64,000 nt of DNA from an uncultured Methanomassiliicoccaceae archaeon (GTDB lineage: Archaea > Thermoplasmatota > Thermoplasmata > Methanomassiliicoccales > Methanomethylophilaceae): contig CAJJJM010000003.1 of the NCBI GenBank assembly GCA_905187815.1, forward strand, positions 1-64,000, in the 5' to 3' direction. Each line of letters starts with the position of its first letter. The first letter of the stretch is position 1. Made by a program: the position numbers and the translations under genes. This document shows, one piece after another, positions 1-8,149 of the stretch. The notes under the pieces were generated by a model. The model made no database searches, was not told where the DNA came from, and was given only the letters and a program-made list of their open reading frames with translations.

Positions 1-1176
1 GGAGCTGCGGATGATCTCATGCGCGTCCTGCCTGCCGATGCCCTTCTCGGTGAGCTTCATCATCAGGGGCTCGGCCATGACGAGTCCCTTGGAGGACTCG
101 ATGTTCTCGAGCATCCTGTCGCGGCGGACCTCGAGCCCGTCGAAGACCCATGTCATCTTCTTCAGTATCTCGTCGAGGAGGATGAAGACGTGTGTGAGCG
201 TGAACCTCTCGGTGGATGAGTTGGACAGGTCCCTCTCGTGCCAGAGGACCTGGCTCTCGAACGTGGGTGTGACGAAGCCGCGGATCACGCGGGCCAGGCC
301 GCAGACGTTCTCGGAGTTCATGGGGTTCCTCTTCTGGGCCATGGTGGAGGACCCAACCTGCTTCTTGACGTCGAAGTACTCTGCGGCCTCTCCGATCTCG
401 GACCTCTGGAGGTTCCTTATCTCGGTGCCGTACCTCTCCAGGGAGGTGGCGATGTTGGCCATGATGCAGATGCACTCGGTGTACCTGTCACGGCCGACGA
501 CCTGCGTCGCAGCGGGCTCGTAGGTGAGTTCCAGGTCCCTCATGACCCTCTTCTGGATCTCGAAGAAGTTCTTTCCGAGGGCGGCACCGGTCCCGACGGC
601 ACCTGCCATCTTCCCGGCGCAGATCCTGGGCATGGCCTCGATGATCCTCTCCCTGTGCCTCAGCATCTCTGCGATGTATCCTGCGATCTTGAATCCGAAG
701 GTGATTGGGATAGCGAACTGAGCGTGCGTCCTTCCGATCTCGAGGGTGTCCCTCTCCCTCTTGGCGATCTTGGCCAGGACCATGATCATGTTGTCCACGT
801 CCTCCATGACGATCTCGAGGGCGGCCTTCATCTGCAGGGCCGTCGCCGTGTCGACGATGTCGTTGGACGTCGCGCCCAGGTGGACGTACTTCCCGGCGTC
901 CCCCTGACATTTCTCAGTCATCGCCTTGACCATGGCCATCAGGTCGTGCCTGGTGTCCTTCTCGATCTCCTTGATCCTGTCGACGCTCACGACGTCGAGG
1001 CTGGCGACCCTGGTGATCTCGTCGGCGGCCTCCTGTGGGATCGTTCCGAGGGAGGCGTGGGCACGGGCCAGTGCGGCCTCGACCTGCATCTGGTAGTGGA
1101 TGCGGCTCTCCTCGCTGAAGACGGCCTTCATGTCTTCGCGGCCGTAGCGGTAGTCAAGGGGACAGACGTTGCTCAT
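1..1176 (-). CDS. purB: Adenylosuccinate lyase, 3' end cut by window edge
   Basis: Catalyses two steps of purine synthesis: SAICAR to AICAR plus fumarate, and adenylosuccinate to AMP plus fumarate. The first 392 residues are present; the family runs to about 450, so some 60 C-terminal residues lie outside the window. Visible motifs: KDTRHD around residue 78, GATSND at 101-106, the GRTHAQ general-acid histidine at 151, and the superfamily signature GSSTMAQKRNP around 275-285. The start is the ATG at 1176, the first Met of the conserved SNVCPLDYRYG N-terminus. A TATA-like box lies about 34 nt upstream. The gene is divergent from the coiled-coil gene on the plus strand. Confidence 0.95.
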   Translation of the reverse strand, partial: MSNVCPLDYRYGREDMKAVFSEESRIHYQMQVEAALARAHASLGTIPQEAADEITRVASLDVVSVDRIKEIEKDTRHDLMAMVKAMTEKCQGDAGKYVHLGATSNDIVDTATALQMKAALEIVMEDVDNMIMVLAKIAKRERDTLEIGRTHAQFAIPITFGFKIAGYIAEMLRHRERIIEAMPRICAGKMAGAVGTGAALGKNFFEIQKRVMRDLELTYEPAATQVVGRDRYTECICIMANIATSLERYGTEIRNLQRSEIGEAAEYFDVKKQVGSSTMAQKRNPMNSENVCGLARVIRGFVTPTFESQVLWHERDLSNSSTERFTLTHVFILLDEILKKMTWVFDGLEVRRDRMLENIESSKGLVMAEPLMMKLTEKGIGRQDAHEIIRSS

Positions 1177-1205
1177 GTGAATCGGTTCGGCGATTGACTG
1201 TCTCT

Positions 1206-1214
1206 ATTATAAAA
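1206..1214 (-). promoter_or_regulatory. TATA box of purB
   Basis: The minus strand reads TTTTATAAT centred 34 nt from the purB ATG, implying a leader of roughly 10 nt. Archaeal TATA-to-start-site spacing of about 25 nt is established knowledge; the assignment is by position only. Confidence 0.55.
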
Positions 1215-1346
1215 TATGCCTTCGACCGGGACGGATGCCCGAGGATGGAGGCGTGCATCATTCTATATATCGTGGTCCCATCGGCCCACAGCGTGGTGCC
1301 TCTGAAAGCCCCTCTCACTATTTTATTTAGGTAACATCATTACAAA

Positions 1347-1385
1347 GGACGGAAATCCTTATAAGGAAAATCCATATAGCCGTCC
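1347..1385. promoter_or_regulatory. Nested inverted repeats upstream of coiled-coil gene
   Basis: A perfect 12-bp palindrome, TCCTTATAAGGA (1356-1367), contains a TATA-like core and sits between the arms GGACGG (1347-1352) and CCGTCC (1380-1385). It lies 75-95 nt before the start of the coiled-coil gene. It may be a core promoter overlapped by an operator. No regulator is known from this sequence. Confidence 0.35.
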
Positions 1386-1440
1386 GTGAAGTGGGCCATG
1401 CTTCCGATCATGGCCGCGTCGAATACAGGTGTGAAAATTT

Positions 1441-2439
1441 ATGGAAGATTTTGTGGAGGAAGTTCAGCAGCAGGATTCTCAGGTAGAGCAGCAGGCAGCA
1501 GAGGTGCAGGAAACGACTGAAGCCGTCCCCGCTGTTGAGGAGACTGCAGAGCAGGCAGAAGCTGTTTCCGAAGAGACCATTGAGGCCCTCGAGGAGAAGC
1601 GCGACATCATCAATGAGGATGCCGAGAAGCACAGGAAGCTCAGGGACGAGCTCAACAACCAGACCAAGGAGTGGAAAGCTAAGAGGGATGCCCTCAACGC
1701 CCAGGTCAGGGAGCTCGTCGACGAGGCCGGCAAGTGCAGGGAGGAGCGCGACTCGCTCAACCAGAAAGTAAGGGAGACGAAGGAGCTCAGGGACGAGTGG
1801 AACCAGAAGGTCACCGCCCTCAAGGAGCAGCTCGCCCCCTACAGGAACGAGAAGTCCGACGAGAAGAACGAGGTTCCCGTCAAGCAGCTGAAGAAACAGC
1901 TCCAGGATCTTGAGTACACCCAGATGACCAAGCCCCTCGGAAAGGACAAGGAGAACGAGATCATCAAGCAGATCGCAGTCCTTGCCAAGCAGATCGAGGA
2001 GAGGGAGAAGGTCTACGAGCAGAACGATGAGGTCAAGAACCTCGTCCAGCAGCTCAGGGACGCCAAGGCCGAGGCCGAGGTCTACCACCACCAGGTGTCC
2101 GAGTACGCCGAGAAGGCCCAGGCCGCTCACGACAAGATGATCGGCTTCTACGAGCAGGCCGACAGGCTCAGGAAGGAGGCCGACGCCGCACAGGCGAAGT
2201 TCGTCGAGTGCAAGCAGGCCGCCGACGAGGAGCACAAGAAGCACATCGAGCAGATCAAGTCCGTCCACGAGATGGACAGGGATGCCTCCAACTTCAGGAA
2301 CAAGAAGAACTCCGTCCGCAAGAAGAAGTCGGACAGCGAGGGCAAGAAGGAGGCCAAGGAGATCTTCGAGCGCTTCAAGGCTGGAGACAAGCTCTCCACC
2401 GAGGACCTCATGGCCCTCCAGAAGTCCGGATACCTCTGA
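1441..2439 (+). CDS. Archaeal coiled-coil protein (COG1340-like)
   Basis: A 332-residue, highly charged protein predicted to be almost entirely alpha-helical coiled coil, rich in Glu, Lys, Gln and Ala, with no signal peptide or membrane segment. The C-terminus (IFERFKAGDKLSTEDLMALQ) matches my memory of the archaeal COG1340 coiled-coil family, often mislabelled phosphoserine phosphatase; no phosphatase motif is visible. Its function is unknown. The start is the ATG at 1441, preceded by AGGTG (1427-1431) as a possible Shine-Dalgarno. The gene is monocistronic, with its own promoter region and a downstream hairpin. Confidence 0.85.
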   Translation: MEDFVEEVQQQDSQVEQQAAEVQETTEAVPAVEETAEQAEAVSEETIEALEEKRDIINEDAEKHRKLRDELNNQTKEWKAKRDALNAQVRELVDEAGKCREERDSLNQKVRETKELRDEWNQKVTALKEQLAPYRNEKSDEKNEVPVKQLKKQLQDLEYTQMTKPLGKDKENEIIKQIAVLAKQIEEREKVYEQNDEVKNLVQQLRDAKAEAEVYHHQVSEYAEKAQAAHDKMIGFYEQADRLRKEADAAQAKFVECKQAADEEHKKHIEQIKSVHEMDRDASNFRNKKNSVRKKKSDSEGKKEAKEIFERFKAGDKLSTEDLMALQKSGYL

Positions 2440-2461
2440 GACTACCAATCCAAGGGGGGTT

Positions 2462-2475
2462 GGGGCACCAGCCCC
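2462..2475 (+). terminator. Hairpin after coiled-coil gene
   Basis: A perfect 5-bp stem (GGGGC/GCCCC) with loop ACCA lies 23 nt after the stop codon and is followed by an AT-rich stretch with T runs. It is consistent with a 3' end structure. Confidence 0.4.
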
Positions 2476-2569
2476 TCTTAAACTTCAATCAACTATCGTT
2501 AACTTTTAAACTGAATGCTTTATTTTTTGAATAAAGTATTTATACAGTACCAACTTATCAAAGACTGCT

Positions 2570-2626
2570 GGGATAAGGCCAGGCTGTAGAGTGCATCCCA
2601 TCCCTTCTTATATTCTGGCCTATCCC
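2570..2626 (+). ncRNA. Possible small RNA with long stem, upstream of srp54
   Basis: The arms at 2570-2582 (GGGATAAGGCCAG) and 2615-2626 (CTGGCCTATCCC) pair over 12 bp with one bulged A, enclosing a 32-nt loop. A TATA-like box (TATTTATAC, about 2538-2546) sits about 25-30 nt before the stem, the spacing expected if a transcript begins at the hairpin. No coding potential is seen in 2440-2700. The strand is inferred from the TATA position. The class is unknown; it is too short for SRP RNA despite the neighbouring srp54. Confidence 0.35.
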
Positions 2627-2662
2627 CACACCCTACTGATTCTCCGTGCCACTCGCACATAC

Positions 2663-2669
2663 ATTTATA
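2663..2669 (+). promoter_or_regulatory. TATA box of srp54 operon
   Basis: ATTTATAA lies about 34 nt before the srp54 ATG at 2701, giving a leader of only a few nucleotides. No Shine-Dalgarno is visible, so translation is probably leaderless. Confidence 0.5.
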
Positions 2670-2700
2670 ACGCGCGCGTTAATCTGTCGCACGATTAACA

Positions 2701-4065
2701 ATGGTGTTGGAAGGATTGGGAAAATCCCTGAGGAACGTCCTCGGACGCATCGGTAGCGCGTCGTCTGTCGACGAGGAACTCATCAAGGACATCTGCAAGG
2801 ATCTCCAGCGCGCCCTTTTGGAGGCTGACGTCAACGTCAGGCTGGTCCTGGATGTGACCAACCGCGTCAAGGAGCGTGCCCTGAACGAGGCCCCCGAGGC
2901 CGGCAGGAGCATGAAGGACCATGTGGTCAGGATCATCCGCGAGGAGCTCGTCAGGATGGTCAACAGCGACGTCCCGGGGATCGCCGTCAAGCCGCAGACC
3001 ATAATGATGGTCGGACTCTACGGACAGGGAAAGACCACCACCACCGGGAAGCTGGCCCTCTACTTCTCGAAGAAGAACCTCACGGTCGGCCTCATAGGGG
3101 CGGACGTCTACAGGCCCGCCGCCCTGGACCAGCTGAAGCAGCTGGGCGAGAAGGTCGGCGTAGAGGTCTACGGGGAACCCGGCCAGACGGACGCCGCGCT
3201 CATCGTCAAACACGGTCTCGAGCATTTCAAGGACAAGAAGATGGTCATCATCGACACCTCCGGAAGGCACGCCCTCGAGGATGACCTCATCGACGAGATC
3301 AAGAGGATCGCAGAGGTGGCCAAGCCGGACGAGAGGATCCTGGTCCTGGATGCGCAGGTCGGACAGCAGGCCGGCCCGCAGGCGGAGGCGTTCCACAATG
3401 CCGTTGGCGTCACCGGCGTCATCCTCACGAAGATGGATGGAACCGCGAAGGGAGGAGGTGCTCTCTCCGCGATCTCCAAGACCAACGCTAGGATCGTGTT
3501 CATGGGAACAGGGGAGCACATACGCGACCTGGAGGCCTTCGACCCGCAGAGGTTCATCGGGAGGCTCCTGGGGATGGGGGACCTAGGCACCCTCGTGCAG
3601 ATGGCTTCAGAGGAGATGGACGACCCCGAGAAGGCCCAGGAGATGGCCGAGGACATGATGAGGGGCAAGTTCAACCTCAATCACATGTACTATCAGATGT
3701 CCGCCGTGGGCAAGATGGGGACGCTCGAGAAGCTGATGACCATGCTCCCCGGGATGAGCGACATGAGCGGCCAGATCGACTTCGACGCGTCCCAGAGGAA
3801 GCTCCAGGTCTTCCGCACTATCATGGACTCCATGACGGCCCAGGAGAAGGAGGACCCGTCCCTCATCAAGGCGAAGAGGATCGAGAGGATCGCCAACGGT
3901 GCAGGCGTGACGCCGCACGACGTGCGCGAGCTCCTCAAGCAGTACAACACGATGAAGAAGACGATGACGACCTTCGGCAAGGACCGCAAGATGCGCAAGC
4001 AGATGCTCAAGCAGATGTCCGGTGTCGACCTCGACAGTCTCAAGGAACTGCAGGGATCCGGATGA
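2701..4065 (+). CDS. srp54: Signal recognition particle GTPase SRP54
   Basis: Binds signal sequences and SRP RNA and delivers ribosomes to the FtsY receptor at the membrane. The 454 residues show the N domain (1-95), then the G domain with G1 GLYGQGKTTTTGKLA (105-119), the DVYRPAA motif, G3 as DTSGR (185-189; usually DTAGR), G4 TKMD (243-246), the GTGEHIRDLEAF closing loop, and a Met-rich M domain from about 300. Length is normal. It is first in an operon: its TGA overlaps the trmY ATG. No SRP RNA was recognised nearby. Confidence 0.97.
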   Translation: MVLEGLGKSLRNVLGRIGSASSVDEELIKDICKDLQRALLEADVNVRLVLDVTNRVKERALNEAPEAGRSMKDHVVRIIREELVRMVNSDVPGIAVKPQTIMMVGLYGQGKTTTTGKLALYFSKKNLTVGLIGADVYRPAALDQLKQLGEKVGVEVYGEPGQTDAALIVKHGLEHFKDKKMVIIDTSGRHALEDDLIDEIKRIAEVAKPDERILVLDAQVGQQAGPQAEAFHNAVGVTGVILTKMDGTAKGGGALSAISKTNARIVFMGTGEHIRDLEAFDPQRFIGRLLGMGDLGTLVQMASEEMDDPEKAQEMAEDMMRGKFNLNHMYYQMSAVGKMGTLEKLMTMLPGMSDMSGQIDFDASQRKLQVFRTIMDSMTAQEKEDPSLIKAKRIERIANGAGVTPHDVRELLKQYNTMKKTMTTFGKDRKMRKQMLKQMSGVDLDSLKELQGSG

Positions 4066-4655
4066 GGTACTTCGTCATCACAGGTCACCGGGCGGTCTCC
4101 ACGGGGGACTTCAAGCTCGACGACATAGCCGGAGGCGCAGGGAGGCTCGACATCCTCGTCAGATGCGTCAACTCGGCGTTCTTCCTGAGCCACAACCTCC
4201 GCAAGGATGTGGAGGCCTACCTGGTGCTGCTCGGAGGGGACGACCCGCCGAAGACAGTCGTGTTCAAGGGGGAGGAGCTCAGATACCTGAACCCGGACGA
4301 GAGAAGCACGGCATCGCTCATCCGCAACGCACTGCTCAAGCCGGTCGCCGACGGGGAGGAGGTCAAATCCTCTCCCGGGGTGTATGTCACCAGGATGTCC
4401 TTCTCCGACGTCCTCAGGAAGCTCTCGGAGAAGGGGAGCTTCGTCTATCTCAAGGAGGACGGCGTCGACTGCAGGGATTACGGGTTCCCGGAGAACCCCG
4501 TGTTCGTCCTGGGCGACAACCGCGACCTGACCGGGGAGGAGGAGTCAGAGCTGCTGTCGTACGGTCCGGACAAGATCCGCATAGGGCCGCTCAGCCTCCA
4601 TGCGGACCATTGCATGATCATAGTTCACAACGAGGTCGACCGCAGGTCGGAATGA
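4062..4655 (+). CDS. trmY: tRNA pseudouridine-54 N1-methyltransferase TrmY
   Basis: A SPOUT-class methyltransferase that converts Psi54 of archaeal tRNA to N1-methylpseudouridine using SAM. The 197 residues open with the family pattern FVITGHRAVSTGDFKLDDI, continue with GGAGRLDILVRCVNSAFF and LNPDERSTASLIRNAL, and end with the SPOUT knot region (FVLGDNRDLTGEEE, ADHCMIIVHNEVD). It overlaps srp54 by 4 nt (ATGA), implying translational coupling. Formerly DUF358. Confidence 0.93.
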   Translation: MRYFVITGHRAVSTGDFKLDDIAGGAGRLDILVRCVNSAFFLSHNLRKDVEAYLVLLGGDDPPKTVVFKGEELRYLNPDERSTASLIRNALLKPVADGEEVKSSPGVYVTRMSFSDVLRKLSEKGSFVYLKEDGVDCRDYGFPENPVFVLGDNRDLTGEEESELLSYGPDKIRIGPLSLHADHCMIIVHNEVDRRSE

Positions 4656-4664
4656 GGTGGAAAC

Positions 4665-4877
4665 ATGGCAGACACCGTAGAGAGGATCCCGCAGCACAGG
4701 CACTGCGTCAACTGCGGGAAGGCGTTCGTCGGAGAGGGGCAGTTCTGCAGCCAGTCCTGCAAGGACACCGCCGGCGACGAGGTCAAGGGAAAGCTGAGGA
4801 AACTGGGACTGATCTGGGTGGCCATCGTGGCGGTCACCATCGTGTTCGTGGCCCTTTACATCGGTGCTAGCGGATGA
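4665..4877 (+). CDS. Small zinc-ribbon, single-TM protein (DUF2116-like)
   Basis: A 70-residue protein with an N-terminal zinc ribbon (HCVNCGKAF then FCSQSCKD; CxxC and CxxxC pairs) and one C-terminal membrane helix (about residues 46-66, LIWVAIVAVTIVFVALYIGA). It resembles the DUF2116 family of archaeal zinc-ribbon membrane proteins. It is likely tail-anchored with the ribbon in the cytoplasm. GAGGTGG lies 5-6 nt before the ATG. The 3' end overlaps the next gene by 4 nt. The function is not known. Confidence 0.85.
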   Translation: MADTVERIPQHRHCVNCGKAFVGEGQFCSQSCKDTAGDEVKGKLRKLGLIWVAIVAVTIVFVALYIGASG

Positions 4878-5821
4878 CCAGGGTAGCCGTCGCGGGAACG
4901 TTCGACGTCCTGCACGACGGGCACAGGGCGCTCCTGCGCAGGGCGTTCGAAATCGGCGACCAGGTCGTCGTCGGGATCACCTCCGACCGCATGGCGTCGT
5001 CATCCAGGGGCACCTCCGTCCCCATGGGGATCAGGAGGGCCGAGCTGGAGGCCTATCTTTCCGAGCTCGGGGAGCACTCGCTCTTCGAGATCGATGACAT
5101 CTACGGCCCGGACAACGTCATGGACGATGTGGATGTCCTGGTCGTATCCGAGGAGACCCTGGGGAACGCCAGGGTCTTGAACGACAGGAGGGTGTCCCGC
5201 GGACTGAGGCCGATGGAGGTCTCCGTCGTCCCCCTTGTCAGGGCCGACGACGGCTCCAAGATAAGCTCGTCCTCCATCCTCAGAGGGGAGTACGGGAGGT
5301 CCGGCCACAGGGATGTCGTCGATATCGCCGTGGGGTCCCTCAACCAGGTCAAGGTGTCCGCCGTACGCACCGTCATGGAGAGGGTCTACGGCGAGGTGAG
5401 GATCACCGCGGTGGACGTTCCCAGCGGCGTCCCCCCGCAGCCCTTCGAGTCCCAGACCCATGAGGGGTCCAGGAACCGCGCATTGGCCGCCCTGGGGGAC
5501 CACGACATGGGGGTCGGGATAGAGGCAGGGGTCTTCGAGATGCTCGACGGCCTTTACGACGTGCAGCACTGCACCATCGTATCCAGGGACGGCCGGGAGA
5601 CGTACGGCCAGGGCTCCGGGTTCAGGTACCCCGACAGCATCGCCGGTCTGGTGAGGGGTGGCATGACCGTCGGCGACGCCGTTCACGAGGTCTACGGCGA
5701 CACCGACATCGGGAAGAAGCAGGGGGCGGTGGGCCTTCTCAGCAAGGGGCTGATAGACCGCAAGACCCTCACCGAGCAGTCGGTCATCGCGGCCATGATT
5801 CCGCGCATATGGGATGAGTGA
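4874..5821 (+). CDS. coaD: Fusion: phosphopantetheine adenylyltransferase + DUF84 NTPase
   Basis: Two domains in 315 residues. Residues 1-150 are an archaeal CoaD (PPAT) with the nucleotidyltransferase motif GTFDVLHDGHRAL and the closing ISSSSILRGEY, adding AMP to 4'-phosphopantetheine in coenzyme A synthesis. Residues about 152-312 are a DUF84/YjjX-like inosine/xanthosine triphosphatase domain (VGSLNQVKVSAVR, ESQTHEGSRNRA, GVGIEAGV). The same fusion is known in Thermoplasma relatives. Both halves look intact. The start and stop overlap neighbouring genes by 4 and 8 nt. Confidence 0.92.
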   Translation: MTRVAVAGTFDVLHDGHRALLRRAFEIGDQVVVGITSDRMASSSRGTSVPMGIRRAELEAYLSELGEHSLFEIDDIYGPDNVMDDVDVLVVSEETLGNARVLNDRRVSRGLRPMEVSVVPLVRADDGSKISSSSILRGEYGRSGHRDVVDIAVGSLNQVKVSAVRTVMERVYGEVRITAVDVPSGVPPQPFESQTHEGSRNRALAALGDHDMGVGIEAGVFEMLDGLYDVQHCTIVSRDGRETYGQGSGFRYPDSIAGLVRGGMTVGDAVHEVYGDTDIGKKQGAVGLLSKGLIDRKTLTEQSVIAAMIPRIWDE

Positions 5822-7376
5822 GATGTTCTACAGACAGAGGATTCGCAGCGACTCCAAGTATCTGACCGACGAGTCGAAGATGACCGGGAAGGGGGAGCAC
5901 GTCATAATCCCCGTGGACGAGTCGGAGCTCAGGGAGGTCATGAGGGTAAACAATTACAAGGGCAACCCGGTCACCGTGAGCGCCATGAGGACAGGAGTAT
6001 GCGGAGGATGCGTGCCGCTCGAAGGCGACGTCCTGTCCCTCGAGCGCATGACCGGGGTGATCGGCATCGGCATCGACGAGAGGGGATACTTCCTCAGGGT
6101 GTTGCCCTGCACGACCATCGAGGAGATCAACAGGGTTCTCCGGTCAAGGGACTTCTCGCACCTCATCGATGTGACCGAGGGGGCCAGGGAGAGGCTGGCA
6201 TCCGAGCCGGTGCCGTACTTCTACCCCGTCGATCCGACGGAGATGAGCGGTTCGATCGGAGGGAACATCGCATGCAACGCATCCGGGCCCAGGACGTACA
6301 AGTACGGTCCGACACGCGACTGGGTGAGGAGGCTCAGGATCGTCCTTCCGGAGGGGCAGTTCATAGATTTCAAGAGGGGCGAGTACAAGGCGGAGGGGCG
6401 GCGTATGAGCTTCCCTGCTGGGCGGTCGTACTTCTCCTTCGACATACCGTCCTACGACTTCAACACAGGGGTGAAGAACGCCGCCGGACCCATGTTCCAT
6501 GAGGATATGGACCTCATAGACATGTTCGTCGGTTCCGAGGGGATCTTCGGGATCATCGCAGAGGCGGACGTCTACCTGGCTCCGTGGCACCCCCTCGTCT
6601 CCAACATCCTGTTCTTCCATACCGACGAGGAATGCCTCGCCGCCGTCCGCGAGATGAGGGAGGACCCCCTCGTCGACCCGGAGTTCCTCGAGTACATGGA
6701 CGGGAAGTCGCTCGATCTGATCAGAGGGGTCATGGAGTCTGATCCTGCGATGATAAGGGTGCCCAGGCTTCCTGACGATGCTGGATCGGCTCTGTTCTTC
6801 GACATGCAGGAGACGGAGGACATCCGCGAGAGGTACTCCAGGGTCTCAGAGATCGCCGGAAGGCACGGAGGCTCCCTGGAGCGTTCCTGGTGCGGCCACG
6901 AGGCGCGGGACCGCGACAGGATGAGAGAGCTCAGGCACTCCATCCCCAGGTCGATATTCGAGTACGTGGCTTCTCTCAAGGGGGAGATGCCAGGCATTCA
7001 CAAGATGGGCACCGACATGTCGGTCCCCGACGAGGCAGCGGACGAGATGATGTCCTATTACACACAGCAGCTGGACTCCGCCGGCCTCGAGTACGTTGTG
7101 TTCGGACACATAGGGAACAACCATCCCCATGTTGAGATCATCCTGAAGTCGATGGAGGACTTCGACAAGGCCAAGCAGGTCTACCAGAGGTTCGCCGAGA
7201 AGGCCGTCGAGCTCGGGGGATCCCCTAGTGCGGAGCACGGCATAGGCAAGATCAAGACCGATTACATGACTCTCATGTACGGCGAGAAGGGTGTCGAGGA
7301 GATCCGCAGGGTCAAGTCGATCCTCGATCCCAAGGACATCCTCTGTCGCGGCAACATACTGGGGGGGCGGGAATGA
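5814..7376 (+). CDS. FAD-linked oxidoreductase, GlcD/D-lactate dehydrogenase type
   Basis: A 520-residue flavoprotein of the glycolate oxidase GlcD / D-lactate dehydrogenase family, which oxidises 2-hydroxyacids to 2-oxoacids. The PCMH FAD domain spans about 35-260, with MSGSIGGNIACNASGPRTYK as the glycine-rich FAD contact. The FAD-oxidase C domain ends with FGHIGNNHPH, SAEHGIGK and the terminal LDPKDILCRGNIL. The loop usually reading TGxxGGAxP is here TGVCGGCVP, with two cysteines. It is cotranscribed with etfB and etfA by 4-nt overlaps, so electrons most likely pass to the ETF. The substrate is inferred, not shown. Confidence 0.88.
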   Translation: MSEMFYRQRIRSDSKYLTDESKMTGKGEHVIIPVDESELREVMRVNNYKGNPVTVSAMRTGVCGGCVPLEGDVLSLERMTGVIGIGIDERGYFLRVLPCTTIEEINRVLRSRDFSHLIDVTEGARERLASEPVPYFYPVDPTEMSGSIGGNIACNASGPRTYKYGPTRDWVRRLRIVLPEGQFIDFKRGEYKAEGRRMSFPAGRSYFSFDIPSYDFNTGVKNAAGPMFHEDMDLIDMFVGSEGIFGIIAEADVYLAPWHPLVSNILFFHTDEECLAAVREMREDPLVDPEFLEYMDGKSLDLIRGVMESDPAMIRVPRLPDDAGSALFFDMQETEDIRERYSRVSEIAGRHGGSLERSWCGHEARDRDRMRELRHSIPRSIFEYVASLKGEMPGIHKMGTDMSVPDEAADEMMSYYTQQLDSAGLEYVVFGHIGNNHPHVEIILKSMEDFDKAKQVYQRFAEKAVELGGSPSAEHGIGKIKTDYMTLMYGEKGVEEIRRVKSILDPKDILCRGNILGGRE

Positions 7377-8149
7377 GATACGTGGTCGCTGTGAAGCAGG
7401 TCCCGGACACGATGGAGATGTCCGTGGACGAGAACGGCTCGCTGGTGAGGGCGGGGGTCCCCTCCATACTGAATCCGTACGACGAGTACGCCCTTATGCG
7501 CATCCTGGGGATGCGCGGAGAGGAGGACACCGTGACCGTCTTCACGATGGGTCCGCCCCAGGCGGCGGAAGCCCTCCGCAGATGCCTGGAGCTGGGTGCG
7601 GACGAGGCCTATCTCCTCACGGACAGGGGCTTCGCCGGTGCAGACGTCTGGGCCACGGCAAGGACGATCACCGCGTTCATCCTGAAGTTCTGTCCCGATG
7701 CGGATCTGTATGTCTTCGGCAGGCAGGCCATCGACGGGGACACGGGGCAGGTGCCGTACGAGGTCGCCGCCCAGCTGGGGGTCCAGCAGTTCGCCTACAC
7801 GGAGTCGCTGGACATCGATGGGGGTTCCTTCGTCGCCGTTCAGGACTACGGGGACATGAGGAGGACCTCCAGGGTCCCCCTGGGCTCGGTGGTCTCGTTC
7901 TCCGCCGTGGATCCCAACGGCGTCCTGCCGACCATCGGCGACTATCTCAGGGCCAGGGATGCGGAGATCAAGGAGGTCGACAGGGTCGCCGTAGGCCTAG
8001 GTGTCTACTCCGTGGGACTCAAAGGCTCCATGACGAAGATCGTCTCCACAAGGACATCCTCCGGCACCAGGAGGAACCGCAAGGTGGAGATCACCGACCC
8101 TCACAAGGGGGCGGGATTCATCATCGACGAGCTGGAGGCGGTAAGATGA
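7373..8149 (+). CDS. etfB: Electron transfer flavoprotein beta subunit
   Basis: The 258 residues begin VVAVKQVPDTMEMSVDENG, the classic EtfB N-terminus, and carry the AMP/FAD-site pattern GRQAIDGDTGQVPYEVA around residue 120-136. That DGDTGQV form resembles ETFs of the electron-bifurcating group. It forms a heterodimer with EtfA and accepts electrons from the dehydrogenase encoded upstream. It overlaps both neighbours by 4 nt. Bifurcation is a hypothesis only. Confidence 0.93.
   Translation: MRYVVAVKQVPDTMEMSVDENGSLVRAGVPSILNPYDEYALMRILGMRGEEDTVTVFTMGPPQAAEALRRCLELGADEAYLLTDRGFAGADVWATARTITAFILKFCPDADLYVFGRQAIDGDTGQVPYEVAAQLGVQQFAYTESLDIDGGSFVAVQDYGDMRRTSRVPLGSVVSFSAVDPNGVLPTIGDYLRARDAEIKEVDRVAVGLGVYSVGLKGSMTKIVSTRTSSGTRRNRKVEITDPHKGAGFIIDELEAVR

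Noticed and set aside
238..1197. Long open frame opposite purB
   Set aside because: It is antisense to purB, which has full family motifs. Its composition is a shadow of GC-rich codons.
1408..2448. 346-codon Leu-rich open frame opposite the coiled-coil gene
   Set aside because: Leu/Val/Glu repeats are the mirror of GAG/AAG codons in the coiled coil.
7291..8145. N-terminal extension of etfA
   Set aside because: It lies in another frame over etfB; the ATG at 8146 overlapping the etfB stop is the natural start.
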